A DNA stretch of 64,000 nt, taken from contig RCAB01000330.1 in assembly GCA_003640385.1 (NCBI GenBank), forward strand, positions 1-64,000. The letters are read 5' to 3'. The notes under the pieces are model-generated. The model worked only from the letters and a program-made list of their open reading frames with translations. It was not told the DNA's origin and searched no databases. The first letter of the stretch is position 1. Each line of letters opens with the position of its first letter. The position numbers were made by a program, and so were the translations under genes. This document shows, piece after piece, positions 39,131-52,550 of this stretch. Source of the DNA: Setaria digitata. Its lineage: Eukaryota > Nematoda > Chromadorea > Rhabditida > Setariidae.

Positions 39131-42100
39131 TTCCATGGATCTGTTATAAGTGTGAGAAGTGTGTTGATTACGTCACAAAATCGTTTTATTTTTGCTTTAA
39201 AAAAAAAAAAAAAAAAAAATGAAACATAAAAAAGAAAAGGAAAAACTACGAAAAATGATGAAAGTAACGCATAAGAAAAACAAGAAGGACAAAATCAGTT
39301 CAGTAGAGAAGAAACAAAAACATCAATCTTATCAGTAGAATGTTATTAACTGATAAATAGCTAAACCGTACAGTCAAATAAAACAATGAGAAATCTACAC
39401 TAGCAATAAAAAAACCTCTCCCTCTTTCTCTCTCCCTCTCTCTCTCTCTTTTGTCCTTTTTGTTTAGTTAAATGTTAGTTTAAAAACTTCAAAAAGTTCA
39501 GTATTTTCATTCAATAACAAAATGAAATGCATGAAGTTGATGAAAGAAAAAAAAAAAACACTAAGCATGGGGAACTGTTCGAAAAACAACCACAGATAGA
39601 ATTGGCAAAAAAAAGTGTGAAATGAATTTTTCATAATATCAAAAATTATGAAGCTAAAGAAGGAAATCTCATCAAAGCATTATATGAAATGTATTATGAT
39701 AATTCTTTTTGTGTTATTACTCCTAACTACAATCATTTTTAATATACAAAAAAAAAAAAACTGTCACATCAATCTAAAAAAAAAAAAAAAAAAAAAAAAA
39801 AGGTAATCAAAAAAATCCGAAACACTTTTACAACAGGTTGGTTATAGGAACAGGAAAGAATATTCATTCGATTCGGAACACTGTTACTTTACTTTTTATA
39901 TTTTGTAGAGGAAGTGAAATCAGTTGTGAATGTTGTCGAGAGAATTCTAATTATTTAATGCAGTTAGTTTTTAATATGTGTTAAATTTAATCAGTTACAG
40001 TGAAATCTATCATTCACCAATGATATTATCGTAAAACATATGATGAAAAACGAAGTAGAACGAAGAGAAGTAAACAAGTAAATAAACTTGCAAATAAATA
40101 AAAAGATAGAAATTAGGCTAAATGAACAGCTTGAAATTTCAAATAAAACTTTGTATTGTTAATGGATGGGACAATAATGAAGCGTTATTATCCAAATTTT
40201 GAAATGTAACAGCAAACATTTGACCAGGAAGAGGGAAGCCCGTAAAAAAGTGTTTGAAAATTAAAACAAAAAACACATCACTTCTTGCAGGACCAATTAA
40301 TTAGCAGTGAACCAGAACTTCTCTCCGATCATTCGGTATTACATATCGAATCGAGCAGTCTTATTCGACTACTCCCTATAGCGTCCTAAATTGCCAAATC
40401 TTCGGCTCTCTCCATTTGTAATCCTATCCACAGGAAAGTAACTTGACTCGTTAATCTGCCAATAATTTGCAGGGAATAATATTACTCGAGAAAGAAAGCC
40501 ACTATTAATTTAAAATCACTTAGAAACCAATAAAATCAAATTTTGCTCATTACTTTTTTTTTTTTTTTTTTTTTTATCCAATCTCTCTGTTCTTAGCGAT
40601 AGCGCAAAAGATTGAGACTCTTTAAAGGATGAAAATATTTCAGGGATATTGATAAGTAACAGAACATTTCCCTACAAATAATCTTTATTTTATTGGAAAT
40701 CTCATTTGTTTGTTTGGACAAGCATTTAATTCTGGTTGAAATATTTTCCACTCTGCAAAAATGTTGATAAATGCATTGTTACACATTGACAACAGATAAG
40801 TTTAACGACAATTTGAAATGATACAATACCGGAAGCATACAATCCATCGATTAAGTAGAACAATTTTAATGTGAAAGTTATGGAGATTTTGAAAATTAGA
40901 AAAACTACCTCTTCTTTCATAAACATCGCCTCTGCAGTTAACTCATTATCTTCCTTCATCGGATTTATCAGCTTGTTTATAGCACCTTACAATCAGACAG
41001 ATATTTAATTATTTTGTTTTCCCTTTATCATCCCAAAACGTTGAAAAAAAAAAAAAAAAAATTATTTCCTCAAAAATTTAGAGGTACTATAAAAAAGGTG
41101 ATAAATCCTAACCTTAATCAGAGTAATCCTTTGCTAAAGCGAAAAATATCGCTTATTGCTAAATTTTCGATTTCAGAAGAGAACAACTTGGAAAATAAAG
41201 TATTGCTAATTTAACTGTTCGTTTATAGTAGAGGTATTTGAGCATAACAGTGTTAATTTCGTACATTTTTTAGACTAAATTGATGAAGAGAAGTGGAAAA
41301 TGTCTTAATTATTCTTCGGTAAATTTCCAGAACGAATAGAAATAAAAGCAACGAAGGATGATAAAAATCGAAAGACTACAAATAAAGAAATAGGCAGCAG
41401 TGTTCTTTGATAAGCGAAGACAAAAAAAATTTTGTGAAACAAATGAATTTCTGCATTTCAGACAGGACAGATGCTCAAATGAGAGGCTTAAAAGATACAT
41501 TATGCGAATACGAAATGAACGATAAAAGAAAACATTCTCGACAACATCGGAATACATATGTTACATTATGCTTAAACTCCTTATTTGTCAATTCCAGGCA
41601 GCATTAAGGACTTTCTTGATATAAATTTCTTTTTTTTCGTTCATACTAAGGAGAATAAATTCATAGAGAAGCAATGCCATAGAGGAAACAACACAAGCAT
41701 GCACAATTAGTTATTTTCATTAATGTCATTTACCTAAGAAATTTTATCAGAATAATACTATCAACCGACTCACCTTTAACTGGAAAGAATTTGTTCCTTA
41801 ACAAGATTTGAAAAAAAAAAAAAAAAAAAAGTAAAGAAATGGAAAATAACATGAAACATATGACCAAAATAACAACAACATCAGCAAAAAAAAAATACAA
41901 CGGAATCATAAAAATTTAGCCATTTGTCGAGAGCTTCAGTTTTCAATAAAATCTCATTTCATTCAAATCTAAAAGAAATATACTACTTATTATTATTGCT
42001 GTTTTTAGAATCCAGCCAATTCTGAAGAAAACTATAAATTCTAAAATTTCCATTTCTAGATGGAAATGAAGGAAGGGTAGAGGCAGAAAAATACAAGTAC

Positions 42101-42724
42101 GTCATTGTGAACTTTTGGCAAATATTTTGCTTGCTGAATTTCAATATATGTTCTTTACTTTTTACTAAAAAGAATATTCCTGTTACTGTGAAGCACATGA
42201 AAAACTTACCTAAAGAAAGAGATTTAGGATTTATGACTTTTTCAAAAGTAGCGATTTCTCATTTTTTTATCAGCAATTTTTCTGCTCGTCAGCAACTAAA
42301 AATTGACATAAATATAAACTTACTGTAACAGTAAGCAGCAGAACAGATATGTTTAAGAATAATATGAGAAAGGAAAACGCTGGAAGTCTCTCTCCTAATG
42401 ATTTCTTTTATGAACTATTAAACTTGGCGGTATTTCTTCATCAAGATGAGATGATAAATTACGCATGATTTCTAAAAAGAAAGGGAAGAAAACCTCAAAA
42501 GAAAAAAAAAAAAAAGAAAAGAAAAGAGAAAAGATATATGCTAAGGCGAAAATCTAATAAGAAGTGTATAGACCTGGGAAATCTTTGGGTCATATCAATC
42601 TGACCAGTATAAAGTAAAAAAATATAAGAAGCACATAATATATTGTTATTTCAGAAATCTATTACGAAGTAAAATAACTTTACATCCATCAGCGACAATA
42701 TTTGTACCAGAGACATAAACTTTA
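39131..42724. other. Intergenic region without a supported gene
   Basis: AT-rich DNA with poly(A) tracts (39199, 39777, 40555, 41811) and a CT-rich stretch at 39415-39451. Open frames near 40726, 41014, 41309, 41407, 41983 and 42107 are short, overlap each other on opposite strands and lack splice partners. Confidence 0.5.
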
Positions 42725-44891
42725 TTAGGTGAATCTAGTGGGTACTTGAGATGCCTTTATATCAAAGCGGGCAGCAATATCCTTCACATTTGAGGGTTTT
42801 GCTGGCAGCATCGGTTTATCTCTGCAATCCGTTATGCCGCTGTTCGCTGCCTGAAATTGAAAAGATGTTGAAAATATGTAATAACATACAAATAAATTTC
42901 CATGCTTAGGTATATGCTTGGAATAATTAATGGAAAATCGAGAAAATAATATCATCAAAAGATTAAAATAAATCCAAACGAAATCTAACAATATAGATTT
43001 TTTTAACATGAACACAAGGATGAATAATATTGGAAAAGACAAATTCTTGTAAAAAGCAAGTAAAAGCTCGCTATATCCAGCTATCTTCTTCCAGCAAAGA
43101 TTTCCTCATGGTAGGTGAGGAGCTGACCAACAAATAGGTAGTATGAAATACTTTAACTAGTATAAATCTGCCATAAAGACATGTTATTACGGCAAAACAA
43201 AGGACATATAATTCGAAGCACAATCGATTTTTTCTAGTACAAATGAAGATTAGAGTATAAAGTCACCTGATGTAGGTGTAGTGGTAGTGGTGGTGGTGGC
43301 GGTGCCTGAATGGGCCGAAAACTTTCTGCTCTAGCTATTTTCGTCACCCCAGTTACGGGTGGAATACAGTACAAGGGTGAAATTTGTTCATTTAAACTAA
43401 TATTGAGTTCACTGCCTTTCTCTGCATATAAAGCCTCCAAAGCTTCACTTCGTGGTCGTTGTGGCACCTACAACAGATTCAGCTGAAAAATTTATTTCTA
43501 ACAAATAAAACGATAGGAGACAGAATCAAATTCAGTATTTCATTTTAAATTACCAAGGTCACATATAAAATTAATCCAAAGCATCGGAAACGACGCTGAA
43601 ATAAAACTACAATACTAACAACTTATCTGCTATATCTCATTCGTTTAGAAAGAAAATTTAAAGATCAAATTTAAAAACACTTCGAAAAACAAAACCATTA
43701 CTTTAGGAGGAGCTGCGGTTGGTCTCATCGAATTACGATTCAAAGTAGCAGATGGAATAACCGGTGGACTGATACTGGGTGGAATTGGTGCCCGATAGCA
43801 GGACACATGTAATGTATCTGATGCGGTATCACCCCACACTGCGTTCAGGTCAGCTACACGCATGGAGGTCATTCGTGGAGGTGGTGGTGCTTTCCGGATT
43901 GGTACCAGCAGCTTTTTAATTTTCAACGTCTTTTTTAGTTTTTCCCATATTCTGAAGCGATGTAATCATCAGGACATAAGATCAAACTTCGTGATAATTT
44001 TATTCTCGAAAAAGCCTCATTATAAAAGTAATAAAATCATTTTCTTTATTAACAGAGTGACTAGAACAGCGATGTAGGATATTTGCACTTCTGGAATAAA
44101 AATGGAATACTAAATTTGCGAACAAATGGATGAAACATACTCTCTATGAAGCCAGAAGTCTTTTTTCCGTTTCACGATAATTGAAGCGCCAAGGAATGCA
44201 ACAGCAAATACCAGAAGAAGCCAAAATACCACAAAGCCTACATGTACGACGCCACCTTCGACAGCAGGACCACTATTTATCGACCCACCTGGACCAGGAA
44301 TGGCACAGGCCGGCCCACCATAACCTGGGAGACAGTGGCAATTACCCATATTATTACAGATACCTGCATTATTACACGATACTGGTTCACATTTTGGTGC
44401 CATAAGTATTTTAGCAGTTCGGTTTTGACATTTCGCATCAACACACATCTGGAAAGAAGTGAATGTAACACAAAATTTTCAAATGAAATGGCAGCAAAAA
44501 TTTCAAAAAAAGCCTAACTTTAGCTGTTTAGTTGAATGTCCCATTTTTCCTCAAAATATAAAATTTACCTTGTCTTGGCCACAGAATGCACCATCTGGAA
44601 CCATTCCAGGATCAGGTTCTTTCCTTCCACTTACATATTTTGTCCAAACTACTCGACAGGCAACATCTTCACCATTTCTCAATCGTAAACCAGTGTATGC
44701 TGTGTAAACTGTTGACGGATCACCAAATGCAAGTTTCTCATTTTCATGGATGCAATGTAATCGACCACATTTAATATCACTAAACAAAAAAAAAAAACAT
44801 TCATAGATCACCGTTTTCTTTCTTTTATATATTATAAATAAATTAGCACTTCCATTGCGCACTCCTCTATAAAAAACTATCTCGTAATCTT

Positions 44892-44922
<31 letters not shown>

Positions 44923-47900
44923 GTGGACAGATTAGCTTTAGCAGAATGGTATGCTTTTCCAAAAACCCTCCAAATATCAGCAAAGATAACGAGATAGTTA
45001 TCATTCTACCCTCTGACTATGTTACTGGCATACAGCAATATCAAATGAACTTCAAAATAAATAAATAAAACCGAACTTCCTATCGCACGGAATAAAACGG
45101 CTTGTTTCGTGCAGAAACCCACAATTTCCGCCACTACTACCATACAAATTCAAATCATAACATGCACCTGCTGCATTTCTTCCAGTTGGCCCCCAAATAT
45201 GTTGACACTGTGCATCACGACTTCCACAATAACCATTATAGCAATAATCCTGCAACTTATAACGATAATTTTCCTGAATGCCATTTTTTAATGGACTGAG
45301 TAGAAACCAGAAAACTAGTACATCTTATTTAACATCAAAATTCCTAGAACCAGAGCATGAATCTCTTAAAAGTGTATTATTCGAAGTTTTCTTGCACTAA
45401 ACAGATTAATTTTCAAGAAATTAAACAAAGCGGTATACTGACCACGGCTACCTTCGGTTTTGAAATAATGAATGAAGCAAAAAAAAAAAAAAATGAAATT
45501 AATAACATTGGGATGATTCGGACATTCATGACCATCCTGCACAAAGAAATCTGCTGGACAGTGTTCCATTTGTCCATCACAATACTCTGGCAAATCACAC
45601 TCATTGCTTGCTTGACGACATACAGTTGTAGCCGGCAGAATTTGACAACTATTCAAATCACAACATTCACCACTAGCACAGACAGCTGTTTCGGCCAATT
45701 GACATGTTGCTGGATTGCAACACTTGTTGATACAAGAACTCTATAGAAAAAATTTAGCCGAGCTTTTTTCTTTATATCAGAAATGAACTCATCTTTAGCT
45801 TTATTGCTTTAATAAACGAAATTAAAACACACTGACCTGTGTAGCCTGGTACATGAAAACAAATTATATCAGCAGTGTAAATTACTCAGCACTTAAACAA
45901 AAATTTTCCGTTTTAAAAGAGTCAGTGACAGCAAGCATACCGGTGTTCCACAGTCACATTCTTCACCAGCCTCCACAATTCCATTCCCACAACGTGCACT
46001 GCCAAATACACTCCTAGGCGAATTACGCAAACAGTAGTCTACTCCACGAGAAAAGCTGTGTTCCAAAGCACGCAAACTGCATTCTGACCAAAATGTTGGA
46101 CGAATAATTCTAAAAATCCTATTCATAGAATCTAAGAATTTGGAAATTTTCATCAAATCTAAAAGACTGTTTAAAACGAATTGATTAAAGTATGCAAGGA
46201 CCTTAAAAATGAACTAAATGAGATATGCGATGGACCTATGTCGATACGCTTTTAGTTAATAGTACAATACTACTCATTTTTGAAAAAAAAAAAAGACATA
46301 ATCTCTCTTTCAAATATATATGCATATATAAAGAGAGATAGAAATTGGACAACTGGACTTGCTTTCGAAATATCAACAGATGGAAGAGCAAGAAACAAGC
46401 AACTTAACCCAGTAGCAGGTGACATAATACATGATTTAGCTGGACAGCGGCATTCTACTTCATCAATATCATGCTCCATCCCAAAATTATGGCCCATTTC
46501 GTGTGCAACAGTGGCAGCAACATATGCAGCTTGTTCACTGTGCTCGACATCGACACCACCCGAAAAGTCATAAGAACACATTGTACCTTTGAAAGCTTTT
46601 CCAACAACATTGTTATCAAACACAACGCCACTGAAAATAAAACAGCTAAATAAATAGCTTAAGGAAGAAGATAAACGACATGTCTTAAATTAGGAAATAA
46701 ATGTAGTAAATTTCTAAACGAGTTCATATAAGATCACTAGAAAAGCGTTGTGTAACTGAAGAGTTTTCATGAAAATAAAATTAATGTGGCAAAGGACTGG
46801 GACTGTAGGGAAAAATAAGTAAACTAACGTAAGTAAATGTGCATTGTCGTGGGGATGTTCCTTTAACAATCCTTTTCGCCAGTTCAGAAAATTCCATAAC
46901 GTCGCATCGGAATTTGACGTAATATCAACGAGATTACCATTCGTCCATATTTCGGCCCAAACAAGAACAACTCGAATATTGATCGGCAGGTATAACTGAA
47001 CTGTGAATATAGTATTCACACCAAATTTAATAGACAAGAAATCATTATAAAACAATAATCCTATTCATTTTTAAAAAATCTCTGGCAGGTGAACAAGTTG
47101 CGGTGATTTTCTATAGTTTCGACAACAGATATCAGGTCTTACCGAATTGATATAATTAGTGATAGCGTCAAGTCTTTGCATAACTTCGGTTGTATTGCTG
47201 TGGTATTTTTCAAACTGAAACTTGGTAAATCAGATAAGAAAAATTATTCAATACTGCCTTAAAAAAATACACACAGGATGATGTATTAAGCATCTTTTAA
47301 TTAAACCTTTCTTACTTTCCAGTGGCAGGAATTTATTAGGAAAAGAGAAATTAGCAGTAAAACTTAGTAAGTAAAATCTATTATTGGCTGTTTAGTAACA
47401 ACTACAGATCTATTGTAATTTATTTATGAAATGTCCTTTTATAATACATCCCATTTCTCAACTATATGAAGTGATACAGCTCAGACATGAGTCTATATCT
47501 CCCAACAGAAAAATCTAAATCATATTAAACAACAGTGAGATGAAAGGTCGCTATTTATATCATCAATACATAATAGCAGAGAATCATTAATAGCATGTCT
47601 TTCATATCTGAACCGTTCAAACATGAAAATTTCCTGGCCTTCTCTGAAAATTCTGAGACATTTTTTCATTGCATTCTAGCATTCATCCTGATGTAGAGCT
47701 TTCAGTTCAAATTTTGAAAAAAAAAAAAAAAAATAGATAAGAAATATTGAAAAATCCAAAACCAATCGTGACAGTGAAAGGAAAAATGAAACATAACGAC
47801 TTAAAATGTAAGGAGATAAAATAAATTAGATGTATACACAAACCAGTAATTGATCTGCAACAAGTGCCAACTCTACGTAACGCCAGCGCCCATCCAAAAA

Positions 47901-48974
47901 CTGGCCATAATATTCAGCTGAATGAGATCCACCGATAGAGCGCTTATTTCTTGAACCCCAATCTAAAACAACCCTTCTTTTTCCTTCATTTTAAAGATTA
48001 TAAAAACGAAAGCCAAGAAATGCTTAGAACGCTTACCACAGGAATGATCAGATAATGGAACGAAATAAAACGATTCATTAGATTCCGCTTCAAGCACAAA
48101 TCGTCGTCCATTTATCGTGAATAACCCACTAAAGATTCGATTTACTTATTTGTAAGGAAGGCTAGTAAGCTATTTTCTCGTTCAGAATTTCAGGCTACTT
48201 GTAAATTAAAATCACAAAGCTATTCGTAGTAAGGGAAAATAGCTCAATTATACCACCAGAATGAATATGCATAGGCTTTTTTACAATGTTTAAGCACTTC
48301 CTTCAAACTTTAGAGGAAATATCTTATGATGATTTGGATTGCTACGTCTTATTTTTGCCAATAAATGATGACAATCTTCCCAAACTGCTTGGAACTTCTG
48401 AGATTTTCCATAATTACGGATGATTAAAATAGAGAAGGCATTAAATATCGCAGAAGAGTTTGAAAAATATTTCACTAGTAAAAACTTACCCAAAAAGTGA
48501 TAGTGAACAAGTACTCATAGCACTATGTTCACCAGTACTACTAACACCTTCGAAATGACATGAGATGCTAGCCTGAAAAAAAGTACGTAACATCTTCACT
48601 TCTGTGGCATCAACGCCACATACCACCCGCTCCAAAAAAATAGGCTTGCTGCGCAAACAAACTTATAAAATATAATGAAATCTACAGTTAGCAATGTGAT
48701 ACTAGGTATACATCTCACTGCTAAGCTTCAACATAATTTTATTCGAAAATAAAACTGAACCTTCCGAGAAATTTTAGACAGCTCTCGATTCGGTTGAAAA
48801 GTAAAACGTTGACTTTCCCCAACATCATTCCGAAATTCGAGCTCAAATCTCGACTGATTTCCTTGACTGATGGATATAAGTTGATTAGCAGTCAGTCCTT
48901 GCTCACCATAATAAATATACAATAGGCAGTGAGTGTCATGATGCATTGCCCAAATTCTATTACTATAAAGGCGT
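42725..48974 (-). CDS. adm-2-like: Meltrin-type ADAM metalloprotease-disintegrin, 15 exons seen, 5' end missing
   Basis: Exons: 48974-48761, 48572-48490, 48128-48037, 47962-47844, 47214-47143, 46995-46829, 46630-46409, 46109-45941, 45740-45507, 45249-45077, 44779-44569, 44448-44141, 43951-43702, 43467-43267, 42850-42725. Phases close, giving about 879 residues. Domains in order: propeptide with a probable cysteine switch (SDHSCDWGS), a furin-type site (RNKR), a reprolysin domain with VAHEMGHNFGMEHD and Met-turn CIMSP, a disintegrin domain (EECDCGTP, NECDLPEYC), a cysteine-rich region, an EGF module (NNAGICNNMGNCHCLPGYGG), one TM helix, and a cytoplasmic tail with SH3-type proline motifs (KAPPPPR, QAPPPPPLP). 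All zinc ligands and the catalytic Glu are present, so this should be an active cell-surface sheddase of the ADAM9/12/19 class. In C. elegans that class is ADM-2; UNC-71 lacks an intact site. The signal-peptide exon and probably about 20 propeptide residues between the first two exons were not found. Confidence 0.92.
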
Positions 48975-51909
48975 CTAAAAATCTCGATAACAAATGTATA
49001 AAGTCAAAATGAAACAAATGTAATACGTTACAGCGGTAATAAGGGTTGGATAAAGAACAGTAGATGCCTGTATCTATTAAAAAAAAAAAGTGAACAGGGA
49101 AATCGATCAGATATAATTAAACAGTTTCCTAAGCATTGCTATATTTGGAGGCCACTTTTACTGCCGATAATTTATCGGCCCTTTCCTGCGTGAAACGAAC
49201 AAAATGAACTTTAAACCAAACCATAATTAACCAATCTCAACTGATTTTCTTTGATAATACTAGCTGATTTTCGTTGATAATGGCTATTTAGAGTTTTACA
49301 ACATAGCTAGATCATATATATTTACAATGTATCTATAAATCTCCTGCTATACATGGTACATTTCTTTTTTAAAATTCATAATTCCAATAAGATAGAAGAG
49401 AAAATTAATTCGACATATTCCAGAAATGAGTGATTACTAAAAGTTACACGAAGATTACTGAAGCAGGCAATCAATTATCGCTCATTCAGTACAAAATTCT
49501 TTATATCTAGAAACATGACACTTCGCCCTTCTGATCAAAGTTTTTTTTTCTTTTTTTTTAATCCAATTTATGCCATAGGTCTCTTTACCGCTGATGCCTT
49601 CAAATAATAAATGTTCAGGAACAAAGAGGCAACGTAAATTTGCTGCTCTCTTCATTTTCCTTTTCCTCCTCCTCCAAAGAATCATTAGCAGAACTTCTGA
49701 CATTTGCGCTGAGACCTGGTTTTTCGCTCCGCGTCACAGCAAAATGAGAAAGAAATAGTCCTCAGCGAGGGATTTTTCAAGTTCCGAATAGTGGATGATT
49801 TTAAATATGAGAAAACTCTGGGCCTCAAAGTATCCATGCAAGTAACGTCACGACTATATATTTCCGTGGAAGAACCAGAAGCTTTCAACTTAGTCTCTTC
49901 TGAACCTATCATTAAATTAAATCTCCCGTATTACCTTATTTTTTCTCCATGATTTTTTTGTTTCCTCTCTATTCTTAATAATTTCAAGTGCAATGATTTT
50001 AGTATCTATTGTTGGAAATTGGTCTAACTGTTTAATTTTTTTTTACTTTCAAAATACTATACTACATTACAAGAGAGGAAAGGAAGAAATTCCGCAAATG
50101 AACAGAAAACTGAAAAGAAATGGAAGGAAATGAATGAAAAGATCAATAATTTTCTAGTTGGAAAGATGCAGAGAACATGGAAAAAAAAATGTTACCAGTT
50201 GAGATGAAAAAAAAAAAAAAAAACTGAAGAAAAAATACAAAATTTGAAAAAAGAAAGTTAAACTTCGATGGTAAATTTCAAATAAAAAAAGAAAAATGAA
50301 TAGTGTTACAGAGGAATTAATAACTAATTAGGAATGATAAGTGAATCATCAACCAAAAGAAGAAATAATTGCCTGAGGCGATAAAGTGACAGACCAGTCG
50401 CTGAAGTATAGAAGCTTCCAATCAGACTCCCCTATTCTCGAAATTGTCTTACAAATTTTCTCTACCCTTCCACCTCTCCCTCTGACAGCAGTCTACTGTG
50501 ACAGATGACTACGCATAGCGAAGAGTTTTTAAATTCTTAATGTATAGGGTTTCTAAAAAGAGAAAGGAATAAAATATGTCGAATTTCATATAACCGAGGA
50601 AAAATGACTGTCACAAATGAAACGATCAACAATGATTCGTAGATGAACGCAAGTCTGAGAACAACAAGCCTTTACTTGAGGACTGAAAATTAGCCGGAAA
50701 GTCAGGAAATGAAAGATTCAGCCGATAAACGGACAGTAATTCTTCAGCATTTTAAATTCCACGAAAAACAATGAAGACGAAAGTGTGACGGCCCCTCGAC
50801 GTACGTGACGGGTGCACTTTGCAATTGCTTTTTCTCTTCCACTCATAGTTCGTCTGATATATCACGGGCAAGATGAAAAGAAAAACATGGATATCACGGC
50901 TTTCAAGTAAGACTGGAAAGAAGTCTTGAAAGAAAAAGTACTGCACTTGCACATTTAGCTTACAATTTGATGGAGCATGTAGTTTTCAGTAGAAGAAGTA
51001 TTTTTATCCATTGTTAAAAAGCGAGATGCGAATGGAAATTTTCTATGGCCAAGGAGGGATTAGCCTTGTCTTGCTCGATGTTGACAACGATGCACTTCTC
51101 TTGTGCCCAGAGATCTAGCATCTGTTCTCATCAGCTTTCAGAATATCCAAATAGTCAGTGTTAATGGAGGCCATGGCTTCGTCAGTGTTGTAAAAACAAA
51201 AATTTACTTTGTTCCAATTAGACCTTTTATTTTGTCTGCTATTTAATTATATCCTTGTCAAGTTTTAAGTAATGAAAGGATAAAAAGAAATTGTTAACTA
51301 AAGTATTCAGAATGTGACAAAGTATAAAACTGAAAATTATACAGTTGCTATATTCCCATAATGGAGACGTCATCGTTCAAGTCATCATGATAAATTATTT
51401 ATTATCAGTTAAGAACTGATAAGATAAATTCGCAGTGTTTGATTTGCCAAGACAGAAATATCATTGAATCCTTAGCCACATATTCATTTATATTTTTAAT
51501 GATTCCCTAACCTTGTCCTTCTTTTAAAATTTTTCAATTTTTGTAGAATTTCAATGTTGTTTACCCTACAAACAGTCGACCATTATTCCGCAGAAAACAA
51601 CAAATAACATTTTATCAGTGCTGGAGATGCATGAGGCGATATGCAAGTCGTAACAATAACCGCATAGGTGATTAGGTAATTAAAAACTAATCAATTTTAC
51701 AACTAACAGATTTTTTATACACAGTTGTGCTGCATAATTCCTAAATTGCACCCATTAATGCAATTAGTTTCCCAAATTTAGCATTAAATTTAAGTATTCA
51801 GGTATATGATTCAGTCATTCATTTTTTTTTGCGAGTATAAATGTGGAAAGATTTTTTCTTCTCTAATTTTAGCACTTAAACTCATTATCTAATGGTTTTT
51901 TAACAGCGG

Positions 51910-51942
<33 letters not shown>

Positions 51943-52550
51943 ATTTAATATTTTTAATAATAGTTTTCAGTAAATATTCTTCCCGAAATCCGGACATTTT
52001 ACATTCTTTTCTTTCTCCTTATTAAGCGGATCAATTTTACTGCTTTAAATTTACAATTAGCATAGAAAATGAAATAATTACAACTGACTGGCCTAACAGC
52101 TAACAACAATAAAAAAATATCTATGTAAAACACAACATTTAATAAACAACAAAAAAATTTTAAAAACAAAATAACTTAACAATTAAACAAACAAAAAAAA
52201 AAAAAAAACAGAAATAAAAATTCGTAAAAGAAATTTTATTGATACGGAGTGATTGCAGAGCTGGAATGCATAACTCTTAATTGATGTAAAATGAAATGGT
52301 TGTTCATTTCAACATTTTCAATGTTAATTTCCATGAAATGTTGCTACTGCTTATAATGGAATCCACTGGAACGTATCATTCAGACAGTGTTGCTTAGTTT
52401 TCGATTGATTTTAGAGAAGGCTAAAGGCAAATTTGAAACTTTCAATTAAATGCATTCTTTACAGTTTTCAACTTCAAACTATATATGTCCAAAAGGACTT
52501 TGCAGATACTTTAAATGAGGAGAAGAAACTTATTTAAGATAGTTTCAAAA
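48975..52550. other. Upstream region of the ADAM gene
   Basis: The missing first exon(s) of the ADAM gene probably lie here or further right on the minus strand. A less AT-rich patch at 49600-49920 has several overlapping minus-strand open frames, one acidic (a DSLEEEEKENEESS stretch) and one basic. None splices in phase to 48974 with visible sites. 50752-50952 is another unassigned open frame. Otherwise AT-rich with poly(A) and poly(T) tracts. Confidence 0.45.

Noticed and set aside
45357..45746. 129-codon plus-strand frame, and others at 44181-44774
   Set aside because: They are shadows of the ADAM disintegrin and cysteine-rich exons on the minus strand, whose cysteine patterns match the family.
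49482..49912. Overlapping frames as the missing first exon of the ADAM gene
   Set aside because: No donor gives the two-base phase needed to join 48974, and no signal peptide is visible.
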